Positions 1 to 8,437 of a DNA stretch of 64,000 bases are shown here, in pieces. Position 1 is the stretch's first letter, and every line of letters begins with the position of its first letter. The stretch is from Saprospiraceae bacterium (GTDB lineage: Bacteria; Bacteroidota; Bacteroidia; Chitinophagales; Saprospiraceae): contig JADJLQ010000002.1 in NCBI GenBank assembly GCA_016709995.1, forward strand, positions 310,001 to 374,000. Direction: 5' to 3'. The notes under the pieces were generated by a model, which was not told where the DNA came from, did not search any database, and saw only the letters and a list, made by a program, of their open reading frames with translations. Both the position numbers and the translations under genes were made by a program.

Positions 1-2
1 TG

Positions 3-290
3 CATGGTATGCCTATGGACTGGAGAGAGTCAGGTTCTATCCATGAATTTTTGGAGACTTTGCTCAGACAAGAAGTCGAAGAATCAGATCAAAAAAAGAA
101 TCATCGAGCGTATATAGCCAGATACGTAGCTCGTTATCAAAGTATCAAGCTCGGTCAAAAATTGAGTGAAGAGGAAATGCAATATCTTATAGATCAATTA
201 TTTGCATGTAAAGATGCCGAGTGGGGCCCTTTTGGAGGTAAATGTTACTCCAGTATCAGCCTGGAAGAGATCAAAAAAAGAATGGCCTGA
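3..290 (+). CDS. mutL: DNA mismatch repair protein MutL, C-terminal fragment
   Basis: The reading frame is open from the left edge, so this is only the end of a gene; the ATG at 9 is internal. The last 95 or so residues look like the C-terminal dimerisation domain of MutL. There is a GMPMDW segment (compare the usual EGIPAD), then an ARYVARYQSIKLGQ helix followed by LSEEEMQYLIDQLFAC, and a closing SLEEIKKRM. In MutL this domain dimerises and, in many bacteria, carries the nicking endonuclease. The usual CPHGRPT loop is replaced here by GPFGGKC. The endonuclease motif would lie upstream of the window, so activity cannot be judged. The identification rests on this short tail alone. Confidence 0.7.
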   Translation, partial: HGMPMDWRESGSIHEFLETLLRQEVEESDQKKNHRAYIARYVARYQSIKLGQKLSEEEMQYLIDQLFACKDAEWGPFGGKCYSSISLEEIKKRMA

Positions 291-334
291 AAGGAAGAAT
301 CAGAACTCAGAATCAGACAACTTGCCCATTGCCT

Positions 335-348
335 CCCGAAGCTTCGGG
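335..348. repeat. perfect 14-bp palindrome CCCGAAGCTTCGGG
   Basis: A perfect self-complementary sequence lies between the convergent ends of the mutL-like gene and the DUF2147 gene. It could form a short hairpin and slow transcription from either side, but no T-run follows it. Similar CCCGAAGCTTCGGG palindromes are common as dispersed repeats in Bacteroidota; that is from general knowledge, not shown here. Confidence 0.5.
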
Positions 349-369
349 ATGCCAATTGCTTATTCTTAT

Positions 370-801
370 CTACGGCTGACTTTGTACCCGATACCAGGTC
401 TGAGTCCTATAGATGCCGGACCAATGTTTTCCCCGTACCCTTAGTTCATTAGGTTTGTCAGGTTCGATCCAGATACTACAACTATAGTCATTACCTGTCA
501 CCGGGTCATAGATCCTGCCATTGCTATAAGTATCTTTGACCCTGGAGAGCGCTTCGATGACGATCATACCTTGCAAGGGTTTATCTTTTCGTTCGCCCTT
601 ACATTTATCACAAAGCTTTTCCGGCGGTTCTTTTAATAGCTTGGTGATCTTTCCATAGAGCTGACCTGAAGTTTCGTAGATCTCAACATAAGATCGTTCG
701 GCGCCGTCGCGGTCATCCACTGTCTTCCAGGTGCCTGTGACAGATTGGGATTTAAGGGATAAGGACCCGATCACAACAAAGACTAAAAAAAGAAATTTCA
801 T
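370..801 (-). CDS. DUF2147 domain-containing exported protein
   Basis: A 143-residue protein with an N-terminal signal peptide (hydrophobic residues 2-15, cleavage probably after SLKSQS). The mature part has the DUF2147 pattern: GTWKTVDDRDG near the start, VEIYE, GKITKL, a CDKCKGERKDKPLQGMIV segment around residues 64-81, and GRIYDPVTGNDY. The family is a small periplasmic or secreted beta-barrel-like fold of unknown biochemical role, common in Bacteroidota and Proteobacteria. The two cysteines of the CDKC pair are typical. It is transcribed towards the end of the mutL-like gene and stands alone. A TATCTTTC box lies only 4 nt before the ATG, so the mRNA may be leaderless. Confidence 0.88.
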   Translation of the reverse strand: MKFLFLVFVVIGSLSLKSQSVTGTWKTVDDRDGAERSYVEIYETSGQLYGKITKLLKEPPEKLCDKCKGERKDKPLQGMIVIEALSRVKDTYSNGRIYDPVTGNDYSCSIWIEPDKPNELRVRGKHWSGIYRTQTWYRVQSQP

Positions 802-805
802 ATTC

Positions 806-813
806 GAAAGATA
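806..813 (-). promoter_or_regulatory. possible -7 box TATCTTTC before the DUF2147 gene
   Basis: On the minus strand TATCTTTC ends 4 nt before the ATG at 801. It matches the Bacteroidota TAnnTTTG -7 consensus at all but the last base. The spacing would place transcription initiation at or next to the start codon. No clear -33 TTTG was found. Confidence 0.4.
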
Positions 814-1246
814 TATGGATTAACGATGAAGATTATTATATGTTTTACACGTGAAGAAACAATAATAATTCTATAACTTTTAAAGAATACCATAACCTAC
901 TCAAAAATATCTAATCCACCATTTCTCTCTGTCATTTTTAAGCCAATTTATCTAAAGCTTTTACTAAGCGAGTGATGTTCAAATCTATTAATATTCAAAG
1001 ATATTGCCTCCAGTGATCTAATGATTAATGTTATAAAATTGATCTCTTATTGCCACATTACCAATTAGTTCGGTATTAAACCTTGTATTTTATTATCTTC
1101 TTATATAATTTTTTCGACAGTTCTTTTTATATTTCGGTTTTTAAGGACTGCTCTCTTATTACATTATGACCTAGGTAGATTTTAGTCTATAGGGATAATT
1201 TCGGGAAAATATTTTGTAAATACATTTTAAAACGAACTCTTAATTT
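814..1246. other. AT-rich intergenic region upstream of susC-like gene
   Basis: About 430 bases without a convincing gene. The region is very AT-rich. TATATTTC at 1128-1135 resembles a -7 box and would give a leader of about 110 nt for the susC-like gene, but no good -33 element was found. No regulator gene, tRNA or repeat was recognised. Confidence 0.5.
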
Positions 1247-4200
1247 ATGAAAGCAACATTTATATTGCTATTGCTTGGCATTTGCTCTTTTTCAATGGCA
1301 CAGCGCACGATCACCGGTCAGGTCAAAGATGCCGATGATGAGACCTTACCAGGGGTATCCATCATCATCAAAGGGACTAGCATCGGTACGACATCTGATA
1401 TCGATGGCAATTATTCTCTCACAGTATCTGATGAAGCAACAGATCTGATATTTAATTATATCGGTTACGAAGCTATCACTGTAGCGATCAATGGACAATC
1501 TGTGATCAATGTAGTGATGAACAATGTGACAGAATTGCAAGAGGTGGTAGTCAGTGCACTGGGATTCACCAGCAAGCGTGACCGTGCAGGATCTACTTCT
1601 TCATCCATTTCGTCTAACGCCATACGCACTTCAGGAGAGACTGGCATTTTAAACAGCCTTGCAGGAAAAGCTGCAGGTGTGAAAATAGCCCGTGCCAATG
1701 GAGACCCTGGTGCAGGTACCAGCATCCAAATCAGGGGTGCCAATACGATCGGAGGATCCGCCCAGCCGCTTGTCATCGTAGATGGTGTGCCTCTGTCCAA
1801 TGACAATTTATATGGTAGCGGTAGTTCACGAAGTGGTGGGGTATCTCAGCAATCACGTTTAAATGACCTTAATCCTGAAGATATAGAGTCTGTGCAAGTG
1901 CTTAAAGGAGCATCAGCAGCAGCACTTTGGGGATCCAGGGCCGCCAATGGGGTATTGGTCATCACGACAAAACAAGGCAAGCTCAATCAAAAGATCAATA
2001 TATCTTATTCATCCAGTTACTCTATAGATGAAGTCAATCGCAGGCACCCCATGCAGACCGTTTTTGGTCAGGGTGCCGCTGGCAAATACAGCCCTACTGC
2101 CACCAATAGCTGGGGAGATAAAATCGCTGACCGACCAGGAGGAGAGGATGTGTTGACCACTACCGGCGAATATTTTCTGGGGGACAACGGGGTAAAAGTG
2201 TTTCCGATCAAAACCAAAAACTCCAGAGATATTTATGAAGATGCCAATTTTGACGGGGTCTTCCAAAAAGGGAATTTTTTAGAAAATAACCTTACCATCA
2301 CCGGAGGGAGTGGTAAAACGACTAATTTCTTCAGCATAGGTAATCTTACTCAGAAAGGTATCGTCCGCAACAGTGATTATAACAGATTCACCATGCGGTT
2401 TAATAACCAGACTTATTTTAATGATATCATCAACCTGACTACCAAGGCTAATTATATTGCTACGGGAAGCAATAGAATCCAACAAAACTCCAATACAGCA
2501 GGATTATACCTGGGATTACTTCGTACACCTCCGGATTTTAATAATGAACCCTATGTAGGCACTCATTTTACCGCTGCAGGAGTAGCGTCACCCGGAAGGC
2601 AACGCAGTTATAGAAGATATCTCGGTAATAATATCAATCCTACCTATAACAATCCGCTTTGGACTACCAACGAACAAGAAGCAACTACCAAGGTCAATCG
2701 ATTCAATGTGTCCTCTAACCTCAATATCAATCCGGTAAAATGGCTCAATTTTGACCTACGAGGTGGTATGGACTCCTATCTTGACAAACGGGTGTATTTT
2801 TCACCTATCGGTTCCGCCTCATTTAATAATGGAAGATTGGACAATGAAGACATCTCCAATACCGAGATCAATGTTGATGCAATAGCCCGGGCAGATTTCC
2901 CCAAACTGCTGGGAAGTAATATCGGTATGAATGTCACGCTCGGCTATAATATCAATGACCGTCAGCGTAAAGTCTTATACGTAGCTACCAGCAATTTTTT
3001 GGTCAACAGCAAAATACAGAATTTTAACAATGGCGTATCGCCGTTTGATGTGTCCAACTCGCTCAATCATATCCGCTCTAATCGTTTATATTCTTTGCTT
3101 TCGTTTGATGCCTTCGACCAGTTATTTTTAAATCTGTCTGGTACCCAGGAAGCAGCCTCCTCTATCAGTGGGACTTATTTTTATCCTTCTGCAGACCTGG
3201 CATGGCAGTTTACCAAATTGGCTGATTTAAAAAGCAATCTTTTGTCTTTTGGTAAGTTGAGATTGTCCTGGGGACAAGTAGGGGTACAACCTAATCCTTA
3301 TCGTTTTGGTACTACCTACGAGACTTTTAGTTACAGCACCTATGATGATGCCATAGACATCAACGAATTTGGTGGAGGATTCCGCCTCAACGATGATCAG
3401 GGCAACCCATTTTTAAAGCCTGAGATCAAAACGGAATTTGAGATAGGTACTGATTTACGATTCTTTAAAGACCGGTTCAGTATAGGCGCAACCTATTATC
3501 GCAATGAGATCAAAGACATTCTCCTTGCAGTGAGTCTTTCGCCCAGTTCAGGATTTTTATCCAAATATGCCAATGCCGGTCGTATGCAGAATCGTGGACT
3601 TGAGATCGACTATGGATTTAAACTTTTTGATAAGAAAAATTATGGTCTGGAACTCTATGGTAATTTCAACAATAATAAAAATGAAGTTACTGACCTGGCT
3701 GGAGTAGACAGAGTGCCCCTTACGGATCAATCTATCACCTCCAATGCCATCGTCGGACAACCTCTGGGCATATTGTTCGGTAGCCGGGCTGCCAGGACAG
3801 CGAGTGGTGCCTTAATCCTTGATGAGCGCGGTTTTCCAACACTCGATCCCGTACAAGGCATCATCGGTGATCCCAATCCCGATTGGAGGGGAGGTCTTGG
3901 CCTTAGAGGAAATTATAAAAACCTCAATTTTAATGTATTGTTTGAGACCTATCAGGGAGGTGATTTTGCGGAACGAAGCCGGTTTGTATTAAACAGTTTT
4001 GGAACTTATGCTGATGTGGGCAATGAAGTGACTTTGACCAAAGATTTGAAGAATTCTGCTGGTAAAACATTTACCGCTGGAAGTACTGTCAGAGGCAATA
4101 TTTATAATTATGGAGGTGGAGATGTACTGCAGGATGAAAGCTGGTATACCAGTCTTGGAGGCGGTCTCGGTGGTTCTGCCATCAATGAATTTTCTATCGC

Positions 4201-4450
4201 CGATGGCAGCTGGACTCGTTTGCGCGAGGTGTCACTGGGTTATAGCATTACAGGACCTAAATTTAAAAAAGCAACCAAACTCAGTTCTATTGATCTTTCG
4301 ATCTCAGGTCGTAACCTGGTATTGTGGTCAGACATCCTGGGTATAGATCCTGAGGTCAATCAGTCCGGAGTAGACAATGGATTTGGTATAGAATACTTCA
4401 CCAACCCCAGTACCAGATCATGGGTAGTCTCCTTAAAAATAAATTATTGA
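1247..4450 (+). CDS. SusC/RagA family TonB-linked outer membrane protein
   Basis: A 1067-residue outer membrane transporter. Residues 1-18 are a signal peptide (MKATFILLLLGICSFSMA). Residues 20-105 form a carboxypeptidase-regulatory-like domain starting TITGQVKDADDETLPGV. The TonB plug follows, with the SusC hallmarks QIRGANTIGG and LVIVDGVPL near 160-182 and GSRAANGVLVITTKQG near 228-243. The rest is beta-barrel, ending in an aromatic residue (LKINY) as outer membrane proteins do. In this family SusC forms a TonB-driven channel covered by its SusD partner, importing oligosaccharides or peptides. The susD-like gene starts 28 bases downstream, so the two are surely one operon. No glycosidase, sensor or anti-sigma gene adjoins, so the substrate cannot be inferred. 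Confidence 0.95.
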   Translation: MKATFILLLLGICSFSMAQRTITGQVKDADDETLPGVSIIIKGTSIGTTSDIDGNYSLTVSDEATDLIFNYIGYEAITVAINGQSVINVVMNNVTELQEVVVSALGFTSKRDRAGSTSSSISSNAIRTSGETGILNSLAGKAAGVKIARANGDPGAGTSIQIRGANTIGGSAQPLVIVDGVPLSNDNLYGSGSSRSGGVSQQSRLNDLNPEDIESVQVLKGASAAALWGSRAANGVLVITTKQGKLNQKINISYSSSYSIDEVNRRHPMQTVFGQGAAGKYSPTATNSWGDKIADRPGGEDVLTTTGEYFLGDNGVKVFPIKTKNSRDIYEDANFDGVFQKGNFLENNLTITGGSGKTTNFFSIGNLTQKGIVRNSDYNRFTMRFNNQTYFNDIINLTTKANYIATGSNRIQQNSNTAGLYLGLLRTPPDFNNEPYVGTHFTAAGVASPGRQRSYRRYLGNNINPTYNNPLWTTNEQEATTKVNRFNVSSNLNINPVKWLNFDLRGGMDSYLDKRVYFSPIGSASFNNGRLDNEDISNTEINVDAIARADFPKLLGSNIGMNVTLGYNINDRQRKVLYVATSNFLVNSKIQNFNNGVSPFDVSNSLNHIRSNRLYSLLSFDAFDQLFLNLSGTQEAASSISGTYFYPSADLAWQFTKLADLKSNLLSFGKLRLSWGQVGVQPNPYRFGTTYETFSYSTYDDAIDINEFGGGFRLNDDQGNPFLKPEIKTEFEIGTDLRFFKDRFSIGATYYRNEIKDILLAVSLSPSSGFLSKYANAGRMQNRGLEIDYGFKLFDKKNYGLELYGNFNNNKNEVTDLAGVDRVPLTDQSITSNAIVGQPLGILFGSRAARTASGALILDERGFPTLDPVQGIIGDPNPDWRGGLGLRGNYKNLNFNVLFETYQGGDFAERSRFVLNSFGTYADVGNEVTLTKDLKNSAGKTFTAGSTVRGNIYNYGGGDVLQDESWYTSLGGGLGGSAINEFSIADGSWTRLREVSLGYSITGPKFKKATKLSSIDLSISGRNLVLWSDILGIDPEVNQSGVDNGFGIEYFTNPSTRSWVVSLKINY

Positions 4451-4478
4451 TCCGAAAACAAATTAAGAACTATTGATT

Positions 4479-5882
4479 ATGAAAAATATACGATTCATCA
4501 TATTATCTCTATTCATTGCATCTACTTTCAGTTGCGAAAAAGTCGTAGAAGGGATCAATGACAATCCCAACAATATCTCTTCTGACAATTTTGATGCAGG
4601 GGTATTATTGTTAAAAGGCATCGAATTGGCCAATATCTCTGTACAGGTAGGCCATCAAAACCGGATCGCCGGTATGTGGAGTGGTCAGACTACAGGTGCA
4701 GTATTATTATATAAAAGTATCTACGAATACAACCTTTCCGCTGAAGAGACCGATGGAATCTGGCAAAACGCCTATCAGGGTGTGGTAAAACAAGCAAGGT
4801 TGCTCAGGGAGCATACGGCAGGTAGCCCTAAAGCAGCGCAATTATCCGGTATCGCCAAAGTATTGGAAGCAAATGCGATGGGTACGATCGCCAGTTATTT
4901 TGGAGATGTCCCTTATAGTGAGATATCCAATGACGAGATACTGGATCCTGTATTCCAATCACAAAAAGAAGTTTTTGCACAAGTGCAGACCTTATTGGAT
5001 GGAGCTATTACCGATTTGGCCAGCACGACTTCCAGTACCTTAGCAGAAGATCTTCAATTTGCTGGTAATGTCGCCAAATGGGGCAAAGTAGCCCATACAC
5101 TCAAAGCTCGTTTGTATCTGTATACCCGCGAGTATGACAAAGCTTACCAGGAGGCACTCAAAGGTATATCCGCTACAACTGAAGTGCTTGCCTATACTCC
5201 CCCCAATTTAGGTATAGGAAGCCAAAACAATAATTACAAAATGATAGACCAACGGGGAGGTTATTGGGCTTTTGGTGGTACCTATTTGTCCAATCTGCTT
5301 ACCACTAAAAGGAACAATGCCAAGACACAGGAAGCAGCCCGCCTCACCTATTATAAATTTGATGGCAATGCAGCCAATAACAATAAGGGTATAGCCAAAA
5401 TAGACCGGCCAATCACCATGGTTGGATACGAAGAAAATCTACTGATGATCGCCGAGACCGCCGCAAGAGCCGGCAAACTTGATGAGGCACTGACCAATCT
5501 CAATAAGCTTCGCGCTCACCTGGCTTCAGGCAAGGGATTTGAAAAACTCGTTGCTGCCGATGCCTTAAAATACGATCCTTATGTATTGGACGACTTTGCT
5601 GCAGGTGGAATGGAAAATGCGGATGGTATACCTCAGAACAGAGCACTGCTCAGAGAAATTATCGAAGAACGATATGTATCCGGATTTACCCAACTGATGC
5701 CGTTTGACGATTTGCGAAGATTGAGTACCAAAGAAAAAGATATTGCGGTCCTGCCTCCATTCAACACAGCTACTGCCTCTAAATATCCTCAACGCTTTAT
5801 AGTCTCCCAGGCTGAGATCAGTGCCAATGCAAATGCTCCTGCTGACCCGGGTATATTTGCTGAGACAGAAGTAAACAAGTAA
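4479..5882 (+). CDS. SusD/RagB-like nutrient-binding outer membrane lipoprotein
   Basis: A 467-residue lipoprotein. The frame is open from a TTG at 4473, but the ATG at 4479 gives a clean lipoprotein signal, MKNIRFIILSLFIASTFSC, with Cys19 as the lipid site. The mature start contains INDNPNN, typical of the SusD-like 2 group. YFGDVPYSEI near residue 148 and a helical TPR-like N-terminal half support the assignment, as does the late ERYVSGFTQLMPFDDLRRL segment. SusD-type proteins sit on the cell surface over SusC and hand ligands into it. The gene directly follows the susC-like gene, and a strong hairpin terminator lies about 70 bases downstream. This closes a two-gene operon. Confidence 0.93.
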   Translation: MKNIRFIILSLFIASTFSCEKVVEGINDNPNNISSDNFDAGVLLLKGIELANISVQVGHQNRIAGMWSGQTTGAVLLYKSIYEYNLSAEETDGIWQNAYQGVVKQARLLREHTAGSPKAAQLSGIAKVLEANAMGTIASYFGDVPYSEISNDEILDPVFQSQKEVFAQVQTLLDGAITDLASTTSSTLAEDLQFAGNVAKWGKVAHTLKARLYLYTREYDKAYQEALKGISATTEVLAYTPPNLGIGSQNNNYKMIDQRGGYWAFGGTYLSNLLTTKRNNAKTQEAARLTYYKFDGNAANNNKGIAKIDRPITMVGYEENLLMIAETAARAGKLDEALTNLNKLRAHLASGKGFEKLVAADALKYDPYVLDDFAAGGMENADGIPQNRALLREIIEERYVSGFTQLMPFDDLRRLSTKEKDIAVLPPFNTATASKYPQRFIVSQAEISANANAPADPGIFAETEVNK

Positions 5883-5951
5883 GTGTATAGCGTCGACCCT
5901 TGTCGATGTTGTTTTGTTTTAAATTGATAGTAGAATAAAAAAACTTTACTT

Positions 5952-5982
5952 AAAGCTCCTTGATTATTCAGGGAGCTTTTTT
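5952..5982 (+). terminator. rho-independent terminator of the susCD-like operon
   Basis: AAAGCTCC (5952-5959) pairs with GGAGCTTT (5972-5979) across a 12-base loop, followed by more T residues. It lies about 70 bases after the susD-like stop codon. Confidence 0.8.
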
Positions 5983-6005
5983 GTGTCAAACCGATCATAG
6001 AAAAG

Positions 6006-6027
6006 CACTGTAACTGCAGCTACAGTG
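6006..6027 (-). terminator. possible terminator of the 6040-6543 gene
   Basis: CACTGTA and TACAGTG form a 7-bp stem. Read on the minus strand, the hairpin lies 12 bases after the stop codon and is followed by CTTTTCT. The T-run is weak. Confidence 0.4.
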
Positions 6028-6039
6028 ATTTTCGGATCA

Positions 6040-6543
6040 TCATTTTTGTTTTACAGGATTGGGTAGTTTTGAATTGGACAGGGTACACCATTTATCAACA
6101 AGTTGCAACTCACCGGATAAAGTTAAATTGTCAAATGCAACATTATAGCATTCAAGTATAATATCTGGTTTGTTTTTGTCGAGCGGAGTAAAAGTTAATT
6201 TAAGTTTATCTACTATTTTGACGATTCCTTCCTTATTATTCAGAGTCCTGCTGGAATTTATTACCTGGCATTTACTAATTTCATTGAGGTTCACTAGTTG
6301 AAAAATAGCTGCCTCTTTTGCGTTCCTGACAAAAAAGAGCTTACGGCTTATTTCGTCTATGCCTATAGAGACATTGTTCCACAAATCAAATTGGCTAAGA
6401 GAACAACCATTTTCTTCAACAAAACTGAACAGGGTTTGCAATTGGGCCTTTTGTTTATTGCCACTATTAATTTTTATTATGGCGAAAGGAGTCAATATGA
6501 TTAATATAATGATAATGCCTACGATGCCTGATGCGATATCCAT
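6040..6543 (-). CDS. hypothetical membrane-anchored protein
   Basis: A 167-residue protein that I do not recognise. Residues 5-26 (starting SGIVGIIIILIILTPF) form one N-terminal transmembrane helix, with no cleavage site visible. The rest is a soluble domain of mixed hydrophobic strands and lysine-rich loops. It includes ISRKLFFVR around residue 66 and a later FTPLDKNKPDIILECYN segment. The pattern of alternating beta strands is compatible with a PH-like or similar small beta domain facing the cytoplasm; this is a guess from composition only. The gene stands alone between convergent and divergent neighbours, with a weak terminator behind it. Confidence 0.7.
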   Translation of the reverse strand: MDIASGIVGIIIILIILTPFAIIKINSGNKQKAQLQTLFSFVEENGCSLSQFDLWNNVSIGIDEISRKLFFVRNAKEAAIFQLVNLNEISKCQVINSSRTLNNKEGIVKIVDKLKLTFTPLDKNKPDIILECYNVAFDNLTLSGELQLVDKWCTLSNSKLPNPVKQK

Positions 6544-6657
6544 TTGTTTTTTTATTTAAAATTTTATATATGATTTTGAAGGCATTTTCTAGCTGTAAGC
6601 TTATAAATGCAAATACATGGAGTGATCCGGAGATCACTAATAACCTAAAATTTTAAA

Positions 6658-7035
6658 TTACCAGAAATAATGAAAAGGAAAAATCAAAGCAGTGTGGAGC
6701 AGGCTGATCGATAGAGTTCTCGAATAGAATGAATATTGAGAAAAATTATTAAACCAATGGCTTTCTTCTGCCCGGGACCACGCAGCAGACTCCTTAAGCG
6801 GGTTTTTAAAAAAAGAAGTGGGGATTTTAGCAAAAACAGTGGTCAGCCCCTCTGTTTTGTCTGTATGGCAAAGTGAAACCGAAAAATCCAAAGAACAGAA
6901 TTGTTCCTTTTCTGAACCGGAAAGCCGGGTATTCTCAAAATTGTCTAAAAATGCTTTGCTACTGTAAAAACTTATAACAAATAAATACAGTAATGAAAAA
7001 GCAGATATGGAAATTAACTTTAAAGTCTTTTTCAC
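6658..7035 (-). CDS. hypothetical small exported or membrane protein
   Basis: A 125-residue protein starting with GTG. Residues 5-27 (LKLISISAFSLLYLFVISFYSS) form a signal peptide or membrane anchor. The middle is polar, with two cysteines (EQFCSLDFSVSLCHT). The C-terminal end (LSISLLHTALIFPFHYFW) is again hydrophobic and aromatic. I do not recognise the family. The GTG start is supported by a TACATTTG box 4 nt upstream and by the signal-like N terminus directly after it. It could be a small envelope protein; nothing around it indicates a role. Confidence 0.55.
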   Translation of the reverse strand: MKKTLKLISISAFSLLYLFVISFYSSKAFLDNFENTRLSGSEKEQFCSLDFSVSLCHTDKTEGLTTVFAKIPTSFFKNPLKESAAWSRAEESHWFNNFSQYSFYSRTLSISLLHTALIFPFHYFW

Positions 7036-7039
7036 GCGC

Positions 7040-7047
7040 CAAATGTA
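7040..7047 (-). promoter_or_regulatory. -7 box TACATTTG before the 6658-7035 gene
   Basis: A full match to TAnnTTTG on the minus strand, ending 4 nt before the GTG start codon at 7035. This would give a transcript beginning at or next to the start codon. Confidence 0.5.
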
Positions 7048-7094
7048 AACTTTTTGGCAACATATCTTTTTGAAATTTTTTCAGGCTATACTAA

Positions 7095-7302
7095 AGGTTG
7101 AAGAGGAGTTTCACTTCAACTCTTGTAGATAGATAGTTAAGTAGCAGTGAAGGTTAAGGAGGAGTTAGTTTCACTCCGACCCTTGGACAGGTAGTTAGGT
7201 CGCACTGGAACTTCCCGAACATAGTTCCTCCTTGAAATAACGAAGAAATACTGTTAAGGAGGAGTTTCACTCCAACTCTTGGACAGTAGTTAGGTCGCAC
7301 TG
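7095..7302. repeat. three imperfect copies of a 50-57 bp intergenic repeat
   Basis: The gap between 7036 and 7373 has no gene but holds three related units: 7095-7149, 7151-7207 and 7253-7302. Each has a GGAGGAGT..TTCACT core, most clearly GGAGTTTCACTCC in the third unit, which is a 5-bp stem with a TTC loop. This is followed by a CAACTCTTGGACAG-like stretch and TAGTTAGGTCGCACTG. The first unit is the most diverged. The second and third are separated by about 45 bases that include AACTTCCCGAACATAGTTC; a related CTGCCGGAACAAAGTTC follows the third unit. No start codon or conserved frame runs through them. They look like a dispersed non-coding repeat or hairpin family. Confidence 0.65.
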
Positions 7303-7373
7303 CAACTGCCGGAACAAAGTTCAACCTGCACCTAATTTTAGCACCACGTTTCTAATATTTGAACCTTGCGCTA

Positions 7374-8138
7374 TTATCTTAACGAATCCAGTTTTTTTGC
7401 TAAAGTACCGGCTCCATTTGCTACAAAGACAGAATCCGAACCACAGGCCAAAAACCGGATACCCATGCCGTGATATTTTGGGTAATCATTATTGGGGTCA
7501 AAAAACAAAATGCCCGCTACCTTACCAGACTTGTCGGCCGCCTGTACTATGTCTCGCACAGCTTGTAAATACAGGGGATGATCAAACTGGCCAAAAATGC
7601 CCATGTCCATCGTAAGATCAGCCGGCCCGATAAAAAGGACATCTACTCCATCTACCCCGGCGATTTCATCCAGATGAAGCAAAGCTTCTTTGGTTTCGAT
7701 TTGTACGATGCACAATGCATGTGTCCTGGTATCCTGGTAATATTGATCAAATGAGTTACCGAAATCTGTCGCTCTGACCATGATGGCCACTCCACGACGG
7801 CCCAAGGGAGGATAATGCAGTCCCTGCACTACTTTTTGAGCTTCTGCAGCATTATTAACCTTTGGACACATTACTCCCAGGGCGCCCATATCCATGACTC
7901 TCGAGATGCGAGCAGGCTCTGCACTTTCCACTCTGACGAGAGCGGCAGTACCAGTATTTTTCAGTGCTTGAAGTTGTGCCAGCACATCTTTCTCCGCACC
8001 TGCACCATGCTCCAGATCGATCAGGACCCAATCAAATCCGGAGGAGCCTACGATCTCTGCAGTCAATGCACTTCCTAGATTCAACCAACATCCATGGACG
8101 GTTTGGCCCAGGCGAAGTCTTTGTTTTAAATCATTCAT
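7374..8138 (-). CDS. HpcH/HpaI family aldolase (2-keto-3-deoxy-acid type)
   Basis: A 254-residue class II, metal-dependent aldolase of the HpcH/HpaI fold. The active-site signature is complete: DLEHG at 41-45, Arg69 in LVRVE, metal-binding Glu148 in VQIET and Asp174 in GPADL. The family cleaves 2-keto-3-deoxy sugar acids or 4-hydroxy-2-oxo-heptanedioate to pyruvate plus an aldehyde, in the cytoplasm. The sequence cannot tell whether the substrate is KDR-like, 5-keto-4-deoxyglucarate or HpaI-type. The length is normal for the family (about 255). It is a single gene on the minus strand, between the repeat gap and a divergent cytochrome lipoprotein gene. In this window a gluconate-type permease and an enolase-superfamily epimerase suggest broader sugar-acid use. 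Confidence 0.92.
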   Translation of the reverse strand: MNDLKQRLRLGQTVHGCWLNLGSALTAEIVGSSGFDWVLIDLEHGAGAEKDVLAQLQALKNTGTAALVRVESAEPARISRVMDMGALGVMCPKVNNAAEAQKVVQGLHYPPLGRRGVAIMVRATDFGNSFDQYYQDTRTHALCIVQIETKEALLHLDEIAGVDGVDVLFIGPADLTMDMGIFGQFDHPLYLQAVRDIVQAADKSGKVAGILFFDPNNDYPKYHGMGIRFLACGSDSVFVANGAGTLAKKLDSLR

Positions 8139-8437
8139 TTGATACTATTATAAACACATCCTTTGACCTCACAAATTAGATCGTTGGATCTTATGTAATG
8201 AAAATGCTGTCTATAGAAAGTAAATGTAATAAATCTGTATGTAGGAAAGAATTGTCAAAATCTAATCCTGTCGTTCACTGACTGTCGATTTTGAATTACT
8301 CCTTGCAAAGATTGATCAATAATTTGATGCTTATGATGGGTCTTAGTAATTCTTATCCGTCATAATTCCCTCCATTATATTACCTTAACTTCTTCATTTT
8401 TTTCAATATCCCTACACCGTATCAACCATTTTCGAAA
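8139..8437. other. divergent intergenic region with possible promoter
   Basis: About 300 bases between divergent genes. No ORF or RNA was recognised. TATATTACCTTAA at 8376-8388 resembles sites in front of the genes at 16572 and, on the minus strand, 33755 and 38290. It is noted as a candidate promoter-like motif only. Confidence 0.35.

Noticed and set aside
202..444. 80-residue ORF on the plus strand overlapping the mutL end and the DUF2147 gene
   Set aside because: It lies across the end of one gene and opposite another, is proline-rich without domain features, and has no start context.
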